NCBI GenBank assembly: GCA_965224785.1
Contig: OZ245062.1
Span: 1,116,001-1,180,000 of the forward strand
DNA length: 64,000 nt
Reading direction: 5' to 3'
Source: JALSNL01 sp036479585
GTDB taxonomy: Bacteria > Bacteroidota > Ignavibacteria > Ignavibacteriales > Melioribacteraceae
A program made the translations under genes and the position numbers. A model generated the notes under the pieces. It did no database searches. It saw nothing but the letters and a program-made list of their open reading frames with translations, and was not told the origin of the DNA. Of the stretch, positions 27,739 through 36,137 are shown in pieces. Position 1 is the stretch's first letter, and every line of letters begins with the position of its first letter.

Positions 27739-27832
27739 AATAGTAAAATAAAAACATTTAGTATTGTAAAGTAAGATGTTTTGTATTATTTTAAACTGTT
27801 TTTCTAATTTAATAATAATTCGGGGGTTTCAG

Positions 27833-29623
27833 ATGTCTCGTTCAATATATACTACTTTAGTTTTTTTACTTTGCTCTTTAGTTTTTTCCTCTACCTTTGC
27901 ACAAGAAGTTGATGAGAAACAAAATAACGCCTTAAAAAAATCAAGAGGAATTGATGAGGTGCAAGTGGTGGGTGATAAAATAGTATTTAAAGATGGAGCA
28001 ACAATTTTGATGGAAATCCGTAATTTAGATGTTGATGGTGGGGGAATTTATTTACCTCCTGGCGGTACTGGATTTCCAGCTTTTATGCTACACAGTACAC
28101 CAGCTGGTGACTTATTTTGGAATGGTAGTAAACTTAGTTTAGCCGGCAGTTCAGATAACGGTTGGACAATTTCTGGTAATAATATTTATAATGCAAATAG
28201 TGGTAATGTTGGTATTGGTACAACAAGTCCAACCGCACTCTTAAATGTAGGGGACGCAAGTCCATCATCTATTGATGGTGCAGCTTTAATAGTTAACTTT
28301 GCTAGTATAATTAGTTCAGCTACAATCTCTGGACCTACAACAGCAGTTGGTGTATTTGGTAGTTCAAGTATTCCTTTTACCTCACAGCCAGTATTTAATT
28401 ATGGAGGTTATTTTATTTCAGATAACATAGGAGTGTTTGGGAAAGTTTCTGGTAATGAAATTGGGTCTGGAGTTTCTGGACAAGTAAAAATAGGAAATGG
28501 AGTTAGGGGATTTGCAACTGAGGGAGGTAACGTAACAAATTATGGCGGTAAATTTCTTGCAAATGGGGATATAGGTAGAGCGGTTTATGGTGAAGCACTA
28601 AGTATTGCAAATACATCAAATTATGGAGGATACTTTAATGCAAAGGGAGGAACCGGACGAGGTGTTTATGGTTGGGCTTCAGGTGCTATTGGTATAAATT
28701 ATGGCGGTGAATTTTTGGCTGATGGAATTGGTGGTTATGGAGTAAAAGGAGTTGCTTCAGATTTGACTGCAATAAATTATGGTGGTTACTTTGAATCAAA
28801 AGGTAAAAGTGGTTATGGAGTTTATGCAGTTGCTGAAGATGCAAGTACAGGAGTTTTTCAAGGAAATACTGGTGGGTATTTTCAAGCAAATGCGGAAGAG
28901 GGAAGAGGAGTAGTTGGTGTAGCAACTAGTTCTGGAACATTGGAAAATGTTGGTGGTTCTTTTCAAGCTAATGGAGAAGCTGGTATTGGGGTACGAGGAC
29001 ATGCCGGAACAACAACCGGAACAAATTACGGTGGTAGTTTTGAAGCTAAAGGAACTACGGGATATGGTGTTTATGCAAAAGCTCCACTAACTGGTTGGGC
29101 AGGTTATTTTGATGGTAATGTTTTTATAGGAAGTGCTACACCCGCAGCACCTCAAGCATCGTTACACATTAAACAGTTAGCAAGTGTAAATGCAATCAGA
29201 ATGGAGTACGATTCAGATACAGATTTTTGGGATACATATATAGATGGAGCAAATGATTATAATTTTAGCTATAATGGATTATTAAGAGCTTATATTCAAC
29301 CCGGTACAGGTGCCTTTGTTATTACTTCAGATGAAAGACTAAAAAATAATATTCAAGAAATAAATGGAGTTCTATCATCGGTTTTATCTCTTAAACCAAA
29401 AAGATATGTATATAATGATGATAAAACTAATAGAGAACAGATAGGTTTTGTTGCACAAGATGTAGAAAAATTATTTCCTGAAGCAGTAAGTGAAAAGAAT
29501 GGATATAAAGGAGTAAACTATGCTGTGTTTGGAGTACTTGCAATAGAAGCTATTAAAGAACAACAAACAAAAATTGATGCACTTGAAAAAAGATTAGCAA
29601 GATTAGAAGGACAAATGAAATAA
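27833..29623 (+). CDS. Secreted fibre-like protein with C-terminal S74 self-cleaving chaperone
   Basis: 596 residues from the ATG at 27833, preceded by a GGGGG ribosome site; an upstream in-frame ATG at 27776 would bury the signal peptide and is rejected. Signal peptide TTLVFLLCSLVFSSTFA. The N-terminal part matches the S74 gene at 21832 (GDKIVFKDGATILMEI, GWTISGNNIYNANSG, VGIGTTSPT). The middle is a run of about ten ~25-35 residue repeats of the type NYGGYFxAxGxxGxGVYG. S74 chaperone: VITSDERLKNNIQE (cleavage expected before Ser499), IGFVAQDVEKLFPEAV, NYAVFGVLAIEAIKEQ, ending in a coiled coil. Likely a trimeric exported stalk. No phage neighbours, so not a tail fibre in context. Confidence 0.88.
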   Translation: MSRSIYTTLVFLLCSLVFSSTFAQEVDEKQNNALKKSRGIDEVQVVGDKIVFKDGATILMEIRNLDVDGGGIYLPPGGTGFPAFMLHSTPAGDLFWNGSKLSLAGSSDNGWTISGNNIYNANSGNVGIGTTSPTALLNVGDASPSSIDGAALIVNFASIISSATISGPTTAVGVFGSSSIPFTSQPVFNYGGYFISDNIGVFGKVSGNEIGSGVSGQVKIGNGVRGFATEGGNVTNYGGKFLANGDIGRAVYGEALSIANTSNYGGYFNAKGGTGRGVYGWASGAIGINYGGEFLADGIGGYGVKGVASDLTAINYGGYFESKGKSGYGVYAVAEDASTGVFQGNTGGYFQANAEEGRGVVGVATSSGTLENVGGSFQANGEAGIGVRGHAGTTTGTNYGGSFEAKGTTGYGVYAKAPLTGWAGYFDGNVFIGSATPAAPQASLHIKQLASVNAIRMEYDSDTDFWDTYIDGANDYNFSYNGLLRAYIQPGTGAFVITSDERLKNNIQEINGVLSSVLSLKPKRYVYNDDKTNREQIGFVAQDVEKLFPEAVSEKNGYKGVNYAVFGVLAIEAIKEQQTKIDALEKRLARLEGQMK

Positions 29624-29647
29624 ACTTTAAATACATTTGTAAAAGTG

Positions 29648-30529
29648 CTAATTTGAATAATTATTTGAATTGTGACTATCAATTTCCAATCCAAGGAGTT
29701 TTTTAATCTTAGAAATAGTTAAGGGTGCTGAACCTTCGTAGTGGTTATTTACATTTATGTAAACATCATTTTTTTTTGTCTGAAGCTTAACAATCATCTC
29801 GATAATACTTTTTAATTCAGCGTCTTTTGATTCAACAATTTTGTTCCAAATTTTATTAGTCTTTTGTTCAATTCCTTTTCTATCAAATCCATGAAGTCTA
29901 ATAACAACTGACGAATTAATTTTTGAATTATAATTTTTAAAAACATCTGTTATATTTGGCATATAATATCCTTGTAAAAAAACCATAGATGTTTTTATAT
30001 CGTTTAGAAAATCAAAATACCTTGAGCTTAAATAATTTGGGTTTCTAATTTCAATTCCTATAGGGATAGACTCATCAATGCATTTTCTAAATTCAGTAAA
30101 TTTTTTTTCAAACTGTTCAAAGTTATCTATCTTTTGTTTGTTAAGATATTCAAATTGAAATATTAACATTCCGATTTTATTTTGTATTGGCTTAATAGAA
30201 GAACAAAAACTATCCATCAAATCAGATGATAGAAAATGTTTATTTTTATCATTACTTTTATAATGATGTGTAAGTGTAATGCTATTAGGGACTTTGATTG
30301 TAAATCTAAAATCTTCGGGAGTGCTACTATTATAATTGTTTACAACTTTGGGAATTGGTAAGGTAACTTTATTTCCGTGCAATGACCAAAACCACTGGTC
30401 AATTTCTACTGTGTGATAAAGTTTGGAATATTCTTCAAGGTAATTAAATTCTCCAAATTCTGGATAAACCAATCCGCGCCAGGATTCATACTTCCAACTG
30501 CAAGTTCCAATTCTAATTTTGTTTCTCAT
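29648..30529 (-). CDS. DUF72 (YecE-like) family protein
   Basis: 293 residues. The start MRNKIRIGTCSWKYESWRG is typical of DUF72 (IGTSGWxYxxW), a TIM-barrel family of unknown biochemical function. Other family features: YSKLYHTVEID near residue 35-45, FRFTIKVPNSITLTHH, IGIEIRNPNYLSS, VVIRLHGFDRKG and NDVYINVNNHYEGSAP (family form YxYFNNHxxGxAP). No signal peptide, so cytoplasmic. Converges on the S74 gene (24 nt between stops). Downstream of the RsbW-like gene on the same strand. Confidence 0.85.
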   Translation of the reverse strand: MRNKIRIGTCSWKYESWRGLVYPEFGEFNYLEEYSKLYHTVEIDQWFWSLHGNKVTLPIPKVVNNYNSSTPEDFRFTIKVPNSITLTHHYKSNDKNKHFLSSDLMDSFCSSIKPIQNKIGMLIFQFEYLNKQKIDNFEQFEKKFTEFRKCIDESIPIGIEIRNPNYLSSRYFDFLNDIKTSMVFLQGYYMPNITDVFKNYNSKINSSVVIRLHGFDRKGIEQKTNKIWNKIVESKDAELKSIIEMIVKLQTKKNDVYINVNNHYEGSAPLTISKIKKLLGLEIDSHNSNNYSN

Positions 30530-30593
30530 AATTTGAACCGATAAAAAGTTTTAACATAGATACCTATCAATTCCTCAATTGTATGTGTGGATA

Positions 30594-31001
30594 TTAAAAC
30601 TTAACAGTTAAAATTACCTCTGTTCCACTGGGAGTAAAATTATATTTTAAATCATCTAAAAGAGATTTCATAATATGAAGTCCACGTCCACTAGTTTTTA
30701 ATATATTTTCTGGTTGGGTTGGGTCTGGTACATTTTTAATCTTAAATCCTTTTCCTTCGTCTTTAAATTTTACAATAATTTTATCGGTTTCAATAAAAAT
30801 ATTAACTTCAACATTTTTTTTCTTATCATTTTTATTTCCGTGCAACATACAATTTGCTGCGGCTTCTGCTGTTGCCATTTCAAGATTATTTAATTTCTCA
30901 TTTGATATTTTAGTTTGCTTTACAATATCAAAAACGTAATCTTCTATCTCTGGCAGAAATTTAGGATTGCTCTTGTATGTTTTTGTATATGATTTTTGCA
31001 A
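30594..31001 (-). CDS. RsbW/SpoIIAB-like anti-sigma factor histidine-kinase-type ATPase
   Basis: 135 residues of the HATPase_c_2 family. N box EMATAEAAANCMLHGN (Asn for Mg-ATP), G1 box DEGKGFKI, G2 box TSGRGLHIMKSL, and a terminal strand GTEVILTVKF are visible. Such proteins phosphorylate an anti-sigma antagonist (STAS) or bind a sigma factor; no partner gene is in the window. The frame begins with TTG (30999-31001); no in-frame ATG is near, so the exact start is uncertain. Confidence 0.82.
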   Translation of the reverse strand: MQKSYTKTYKSNPKFLPEIEDYVFDIVKQTKISNEKLNNLEMATAEAAANCMLHGNKNDKKKNVEVNIFIETDKIIVKFKDEGKGFKIKNVPDPTQPENILKTSGRGLHIMKSLLDDLKYNFTPSGTEVILTVKF

Positions 31002-31024
31002 AAGAATCTCGTATGTATTTATTG

Positions 31025-31063
31025 AGATTCCGGTATTCCAAAAGGGCTGAAAACCGGAATGAC
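31025..31063. repeat. Dispersed GTCATTCCGG-family element, half copy
   Basis: GATTCCGGTATTCC...ACCGGAATGACAGT, one half of the longer element. Confidence 0.6.
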
Positions 31064-31270
31064 AGTACTTCTTGATTTTACAAAATATTTTTTTGAGTAT
31101 GTAAAATAAAGTTTGTTTGTATTCTATACAAGTGTAAAATTAATAAGTCAGTTTTAAAATGTTGTTATATTCAACTTAATTTGGAATCCTTGCAAAATAA
31201 AACAATGGATCTCCGATAAAAACATTCGGAGATGACACTCAATTAAAACTTATGAATGTTATGGAAATCA

Positions 31271-33178
31271 TCACAATCTCCAATTTACTGAAAACGAAAG
31301 ATTAGCTAATTCTCTTTGGGTTTTTTTCTCATTGGAAATAAACTCGTACCAACCGTAAAGATAAAAATCTAAATTTTGCATTCTGATGGTGAAGTTGGCA
31401 ATTGGTCCAATGCTTTTATACTCAGTATGTTTGTGCTTAATATTATTAATAAAATTAAAAGTTTGTAGTTGAAAATACCTAAAACCAAAGCCAAGTTTTA
31501 TCTTATCTGTTTTTATATTTAGCATTGGCTCTGCATAAAACTCAGCTAAAAATCTATCAGGATTATTTGAAAAGTCATTCCAATTAAAATCACCTTGCTC
31601 AGAAAGTTTTGCATAACCGGAAACATCAAAATACAATTTGCTAAATAAATTAAATGAAGAAGAATCTCTTGCAGCAAACTGTCGGAAGGAAAAACTTCTT
31701 ATGTTAGGATTTATATCTTGAAAATCGTAAGAAGTATAATTAGCAGAAACCTCAAAAGAATTTTTTGAAAATACATTTTGAGTTTTAAATTCTCCACCGG
31801 AAGTTAACTTAAGTATTCTCCTAAAATTATTGTTAGAACTTCTCTTTGAGAATATGTAAACAATATGGTTTATGCTACCTTCCAGACTAACAAAAAAATT
31901 AAACAAGTGATTGAAATTATGTAAGTAAGAAGTTCTGAAAATACTTAATAGTTCATCTCTATCATCAAAATTATTTTCACTTGGCGTATCGTAAATTAAC
32001 TTTCTATGAAGAATACTTAAGGTGATATTATCGCTATTAGAAATTGCAAAATTACTTAGAACTGAAAGTGTTGCATATTGCGAAGTACTATTTTTTCTTT
32101 TCTCAAGCTCCGTTCGTTTCTCAAAAATTATTGGATTAATTAAATCATTATTTTCTGCAATATGTTTTTCGTCTCGTTCACTAAAGTCAAATTTCATTCT
32201 AGCAAAAACTACTTTGCTTCGGTATTCAGTAGTGCCGGAAAAATCTAATCTTAGTTCTTCAATTTTAGAATCGAAATTAGAAATGTTAAAATTACTAAGA
32301 GAAGCGAACTTTGTATTTCTATCTATATTCCTAAACGAAACTCTTGCACTTAAATCGAAAAAAATATCTGAAGAAAATCTGGAGGAAAAAAGTCTTTCTT
32401 CAAGTGAGTAATTTTTTTCAATTCTACTCTGTATGTTTTTTGTTATGTTATATTCCTGAGCAGTTAACGAATCTACATCAAAGTAAAAATCTTTTCTTGT
32501 ATTTGAATACGAACCCGAAATTATATTTGTAAGGGACTGATCAAAATTATTTTTTATTTGTGTAGAAAATAATTGCTGAGTGTTTTTCCTTGGCGAAATT
32601 TCTTCGTTAACAAATTTAATTTTTGAAGTAATTAGAAAATCACTTAAGCTATATCTATCAATGGATAACTCAGCACCGTAAATAATACCTTGATCATTTT
32701 CGTTCACTTGTCTGTTAATTGCAAGTCCGCCAAAAGGTACAATTTGTATTTGATCTATTGGAGAATACTTTGCATAAAGTGTAGAGTAAACCGTTGAGGC
32801 TTGGTTGATTGCAATTTTTCTATCATCGGAGTAAATATTGTTTTGTGCAAAAACGCCAAGTTGAAAAAAAGGGGAGAAGCGATACTCTCCAATGATAGAG
32901 AGGGCTTGCTCGTCTTTTATACTATTTGTTTGCGAAGAAAGTACTGACGAAAAATAATTTTCATTTAAGCCTAAGAAAAAATTATTCTGATTAACAGAGT
33001 AACTTAATGAAGAAAATAAGTTATGCGTATTTAATCTTTTACCATACTGAGTCCTAAATGTTTTTGTTCGGTATTTATTAAGTGAAAAATTTAGACTATC
33101 ATTAATTATTTGAGAATATAAATTTGAGCAAAGAACTAATAAGGAAAATAAAATTATTTTATTTAGAAATTTGTTCAC
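31271..33178 (-). CDS. Outer-membrane beta-barrel protein, function unknown
   Basis: 635 residues with a signal peptide (MNKFLNKIILFSLLVLCSNLYS, then QIIND). The mature protein is built of alternating polar/aromatic strands with Asn/Asp/Ser-rich turns throughout (for example TEYRSKVVFARMKFDFSERD, VSANYTSYDFQDINP, LDFYLYGWYEFISNEKKTQ) and ends with a strand finishing in Trp-Arg-Leu (NLSFSVNWRL), typical of Bacteroidota barrels. No TonB plug or carboxypeptidase-regulatory domain is seen, so a TonB receptor is unlikely; a porin-like or cell-surface assembly barrel is possible. No operon partners. Confidence 0.75.
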   Translation of the reverse strand: MNKFLNKIILFSLLVLCSNLYSQIINDSLNFSLNKYRTKTFRTQYGKRLNTHNLFSSLSYSVNQNNFFLGLNENYFSSVLSSQTNSIKDEQALSIIGEYRFSPFFQLGVFAQNNIYSDDRKIAINQASTVYSTLYAKYSPIDQIQIVPFGGLAINRQVNENDQGIIYGAELSIDRYSLSDFLITSKIKFVNEEISPRKNTQQLFSTQIKNNFDQSLTNIISGSYSNTRKDFYFDVDSLTAQEYNITKNIQSRIEKNYSLEERLFSSRFSSDIFFDLSARVSFRNIDRNTKFASLSNFNISNFDSKIEELRLDFSGTTEYRSKVVFARMKFDFSERDEKHIAENNDLINPIIFEKRTELEKRKNSTSQYATLSVLSNFAISNSDNITLSILHRKLIYDTPSENNFDDRDELLSIFRTSYLHNFNHLFNFFVSLEGSINHIVYIFSKRSSNNNFRRILKLTSGGEFKTQNVFSKNSFEVSANYTSYDFQDINPNIRSFSFRQFAARDSSSFNLFSKLYFDVSGYAKLSEQGDFNWNDFSNNPDRFLAEFYAEPMLNIKTDKIKLGFGFRYFQLQTFNFINNIKHKHTEYKSIGPIANFTIRMQNLDFYLYGWYEFISNEKKTQRELANLSFSVNWRL

Positions 33179-33234
33179 TCTTTATCCGGTTACACAAACT
33201 TTTTAGACGTTAATCTAAAAATATTATATTATAC

Positions 33235-33290
33235 GCAGACAGGAATGTCCACGGTACAGTAAAACGTAACACAGACATTCCTGTCTGTGC
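33235..33290. terminator. Hairpin GCAGACAGGAATGTC / GACATTCCTGTCTG
   Basis: Stem of about 14 bp around a 24-nt loop between the beta-CASP gene and the barrel gene, both on the minus strand; could end the upstream transcript. No T run, so possibly just a palindromic repeat. Confidence 0.4.
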
Positions 33291-33366
33291 TAAATGAAAA
33301 ATACTAAATTAGAATTGGAACAATTGTTCTTGAGTGTTCCAATTAAATTCGATATTACAAAACCAA

Positions 33367-34767
33367 CTATTCCAAAACAAACACATCGCCTTTTTCTGGA
33401 ATTATAACATTATTAAAACCATTTTTGGCTAGATTCTTTTTGAATATTTCTTGCTGGTCAAGTTCACCGTGAACAAGAAAAATCTTTTTCATTTTCTCTT
33501 TATCAAATTGATTTACATAATCTATAAGTTCACTTTCATCTGCATGAGCACTGAATGAATTCAGCACAATTACTTCAGCTTTTACTTCGTACTCTTCACC
33601 AAAAATTTTAACAAACGGATCTTTATCAATTAGTCTTCTACCCAAAGTATTTTGTGCAGAGTAACCAACCATAAGTATAATATTGTTAGCATCTAAAATG
33701 TTATTCTTTAAGTGATGTTGAATTCTTCCAGCTTCACACATTCCGGAACTTGAAATTATCATCATTGGCCCATCAACTTTACTTAGTGCTTTGGACTCAG
33801 AAACTTCTGTAACATATTGGAGTTGGTTAAACCCAAACGGATCTTTGTCACGAATTAAAAACTCTTCTGTTTCAGCATCAAAACACTCTGGATGAAGTCT
33901 AAAGACCTCAGTAGCATTGACCGAAAGGGGACTATCAACAAAAATAGGAATCTTTGGAGCGTCTCCTCTATCAAAAATTCTATGTAATGCATAAACTAAT
34001 TCTTGAGTTCTTCCAACACTAAAAGCCGGAACAATTACTTTTGCATTTCTTTCAACAGCTCTATTTATAACTCTCGCTAACTGAGCTTCAGAATCAATCG
34101 GATTGTCATGCTCACGTCCGCCATAAGTGCTTTCGCATATAAAATAACTAACGTCTCTAATTTTTTCCGGATCCCTTAGTATAGGAAGATTCGGTCTTCC
34201 TAAATCGCCAGAGAAACCTATTTGAAATTCTTTACCATTTTCTTTAATTGCTAAATACGAAACAGCAGAACCTAAAATATGTCCGGCATCCATAAACGTA
34301 AGGCTTATGTCTTCATTAATATCAAACTCACGATGATAATTTATACACACAAATTGTTTTAGAGTATCAACAACATTTTCTCTTATGTATAAAGGTTCAA
34401 AAGGATTTTGACCTTTTCTTTTTCTTTTTTTGTTTACATACTCAATATCTTTTTCTTGAATATGAGCACTATCTCTAAGCATAATTGTAACAAGATCTCT
34501 TGTTGCAAAAGTAGAATAAATTCTTCCTTTAAATCCGTGCTTAACCAATGTTGGTAGATTCCCGGAGTGATCAATATGAGCATGTGTTAAAATTACAAAA
34601 TCAATTTCTGCCGGATCGAACAAATCAAAATTTCTGTTTATCTCAAAAGCTAATTTTCTTTTACCTTGATACAAACCACAATCAACAAGAAAAGTTGTTG
34701 TACCAGTTCTAACTAAGTGCATTGAACCTGTAACTGTCTGTGCTGCTCCAATAAATTGAATTTCCAT
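33367..34767 (-). CDS. Beta-CASP metallo-beta-lactamase-fold ribonuclease
   Basis: 466 residues. THAHIDHSG (His62, His64, Asp66, His67) is the metal site; GHILGSAV and FSGDLGRPNLPIL continue the lactamase core; the beta-CASP part has VPAFSVGRTQELVYAL, DSPLSVNATEVF, SSSGMCEAGRIQHHLKN (motif B His region) and NSFSAHADESEL (motif C His), then VHGELDQQEIF. This is the CPSF73-like bacterial family of RNA-processing exo/endonucleases (YsiA/MBL-exonuclease type). Cytoplasmic, zinc-dependent. Monocistronic by spacing. Confidence 0.88.
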   Translation of the reverse strand: MEIQFIGAAQTVTGSMHLVRTGTTTFLVDCGLYQGKRKLAFEINRNFDLFDPAEIDFVILTHAHIDHSGNLPTLVKHGFKGRIYSTFATRDLVTIMLRDSAHIQEKDIEYVNKKRKRKGQNPFEPLYIRENVVDTLKQFVCINYHREFDINEDISLTFMDAGHILGSAVSYLAIKENGKEFQIGFSGDLGRPNLPILRDPEKIRDVSYFICESTYGGREHDNPIDSEAQLARVINRAVERNAKVIVPAFSVGRTQELVYALHRIFDRGDAPKIPIFVDSPLSVNATEVFRLHPECFDAETEEFLIRDKDPFGFNQLQYVTEVSESKALSKVDGPMMIISSSGMCEAGRIQHHLKNNILDANNIILMVGYSAQNTLGRRLIDKDPFVKIFGEEYEVKAEVIVLNSFSAHADESELIDYVNQFDKEKMKKIFLVHGELDQQEIFKKNLAKNGFNNVIIPEKGDVFVLE

Positions 34768-35077
34768 AAAAGTATCACCTAAAAAGTAGTTTGAAAAATT
34801 ATTGTTTTAAGATAACAAAAAATGAAAATAGATTTTAGATGAATTAAAAGTTCTTTTGCTGTCGAGGAATAGTCCTCAACAGCATTGAAAAAAAATGGAT
34901 CACAAAATATTCTTTTGTTGTTGAGGACTACTCCTCGACAATATTGGATGATTTTTAGAAAAAAAATTTCAAGTCTTCAAAAAAATAAACTAAAAAAGTA
35001 TTTTTATTCTTTAAGAAGTTTCTAATATTTAGTAAGTGATAATTAAAAAATAAAGTAAAAAAAGGAATTGTAGTTTA
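34768..35077. other. Divergent intergenic region with paired palindromes
   Basis: 310 bases between divergent beta-CASP and pta genes. Two related palindromes, TGTCGAGGAATAGTCCTCAACA (around 34860-34881) and TGTTGAGGACTACTCCTCGACA (around 34918-34939), each preceded by TTCTTTTG. The remainder is AT-rich promoter-like DNA. They may be operator sites or a duplicated mobile palindrome. Confidence 0.6.
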
Positions 35078-36049
35078 ATGGGAATTATAGAAAGTATAAT
35101 CAGTAAAGCAAAAGAAAATAAAAAGACAATTGTTATGCCCGAATCATTTGATGATAGAGTTCTTTTTGCAGCAGAAAAATTAACTAAACAAAATATTGCA
35201 AATGTTATTACAATTGGTGATGAAGATACAATTCGTAAAAAAGCAAATGAGTTAGGAGTAAATCTTTCTGGTGTTAGAATTATTACTCCAAGTAAACATT
35301 CAAACTTTAGTGATTTTGCAAATTCTTTTTATAATAAACGGAAGCACAAAGGAATTACAATTGAACAAGCGCGAGAAATGATAAATAATAATTTATTTTT
35401 TGCTGCAATGTTAGTGGATGCAGACCAAGCAGATGCATTTATTGCTGGTTCAACTGCTTCTACTGCGGATGTTTTAAGAGTTGCACTTCAGTGTGTTGGT
35501 GTTAGGGAAGGTGTTTCTACACTCTCAAGTTTTTTTCTAATGGTTTTTCCAAACAGAGTTTTAAGTTTTGCCGATTGTGCTGTTGTTCCAAACCCAGATG
35601 CAAATCAACTTGCTGATATTGCAATTTCTACAGCAGAGAATCATAAAAAGCTTACTGGCGAAGATGCTAATGTAGCTATGCTTTCTTTCTCCACAAAGGG
35701 AAGTGGCAAACATGAATTGGTTGATAAAGTTATTGAAGCAACACAAATTGCAAAACAAAAAAGACCTGACTTAAATATTGATGGGGAACTTCAATTTGAT
35801 GCTGCAATTGTAAATGCAATTGCAAAAAAGAAAGCTCCAAATAGTAATGTTGCAGGAAGAGCAAATGTGTTAGTCTTCCCAGATTTACAATCAGGAAATA
35901 TTGGTTACAAAATTGCACAAAGACTTGCTGGAGCAGAAGCTATTGGCCCAGTTTCGCAAGGACTTAAAAAACCTATTTTTGATTTAAGTCGTGGTTGTAG
36001 TGTTGATGATATTGTTAGCACTTCTGCAATTGCTTGTTTGATGGCTTAG
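35078..36049 (+). CDS. pta: Phosphate acetyltransferase
   Basis: 323 residues, the length of the short single-domain Pta (no N-terminal regulatory domain). It transfers acetyl between CoA and phosphate, linking acetyl-CoA to acetyl-phosphate. Motifs: IVMPESFDDRVLFAAE near the start, NNLFFAAMLVDADQADAFIAG, GSTASTADVLRVALQ, FADCAVVPNPDANQLADIAI, VAMLSFSTKGSGKH, DGELQFDAAIV, and NVLVFPDLQSGNIGYKIAQR. No ackA is beside it. Cytoplasmic; convergent with the lipoprotein gene downstream. Confidence 0.93.
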   Translation: MGIIESIISKAKENKKTIVMPESFDDRVLFAAEKLTKQNIANVITIGDEDTIRKKANELGVNLSGVRIITPSKHSNFSDFANSFYNKRKHKGITIEQAREMINNNLFFAAMLVDADQADAFIAGSTASTADVLRVALQCVGVREGVSTLSSFFLMVFPNRVLSFADCAVVPNPDANQLADIAISTAENHKKLTGEDANVAMLSFSTKGSGKHELVDKVIEATQIAKQKRPDLNIDGELQFDAAIVNAIAKKKAPNSNVAGRANVLVFPDLQSGNIGYKIAQRLAGAEAIGPVSQGLKKPIFDLSRGCSVDDIVSTSAIACLMA

Positions 36050-36065
36050 GGAAACTAAAACTTAT

Positions 36066-36100
36066 TTTGCCAGGCACTTAATTTTTCAGTACCTGGCAAA
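36066..36100. terminator. TGCCAGGCAC-family hairpin, copy 2 (bidirectional terminator)
   Basis: TTTGCCAGGCACT / AGTACCTGGCAAA between the convergent pta and lipoprotein genes, with A/T runs on both sides. Confidence 0.7.
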
Positions 36101-36137
36101 TATTTTATATATATATCTTTCCTTTATAAACTTAGTC

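Noticed and set aside
21832..29623. Phage tail-fibre genes or prophage remnant (S74 chaperones)
   Set aside because: Both have Sec signal peptides and secreted-protein neighbours; no structural, lysis or integrase genes.
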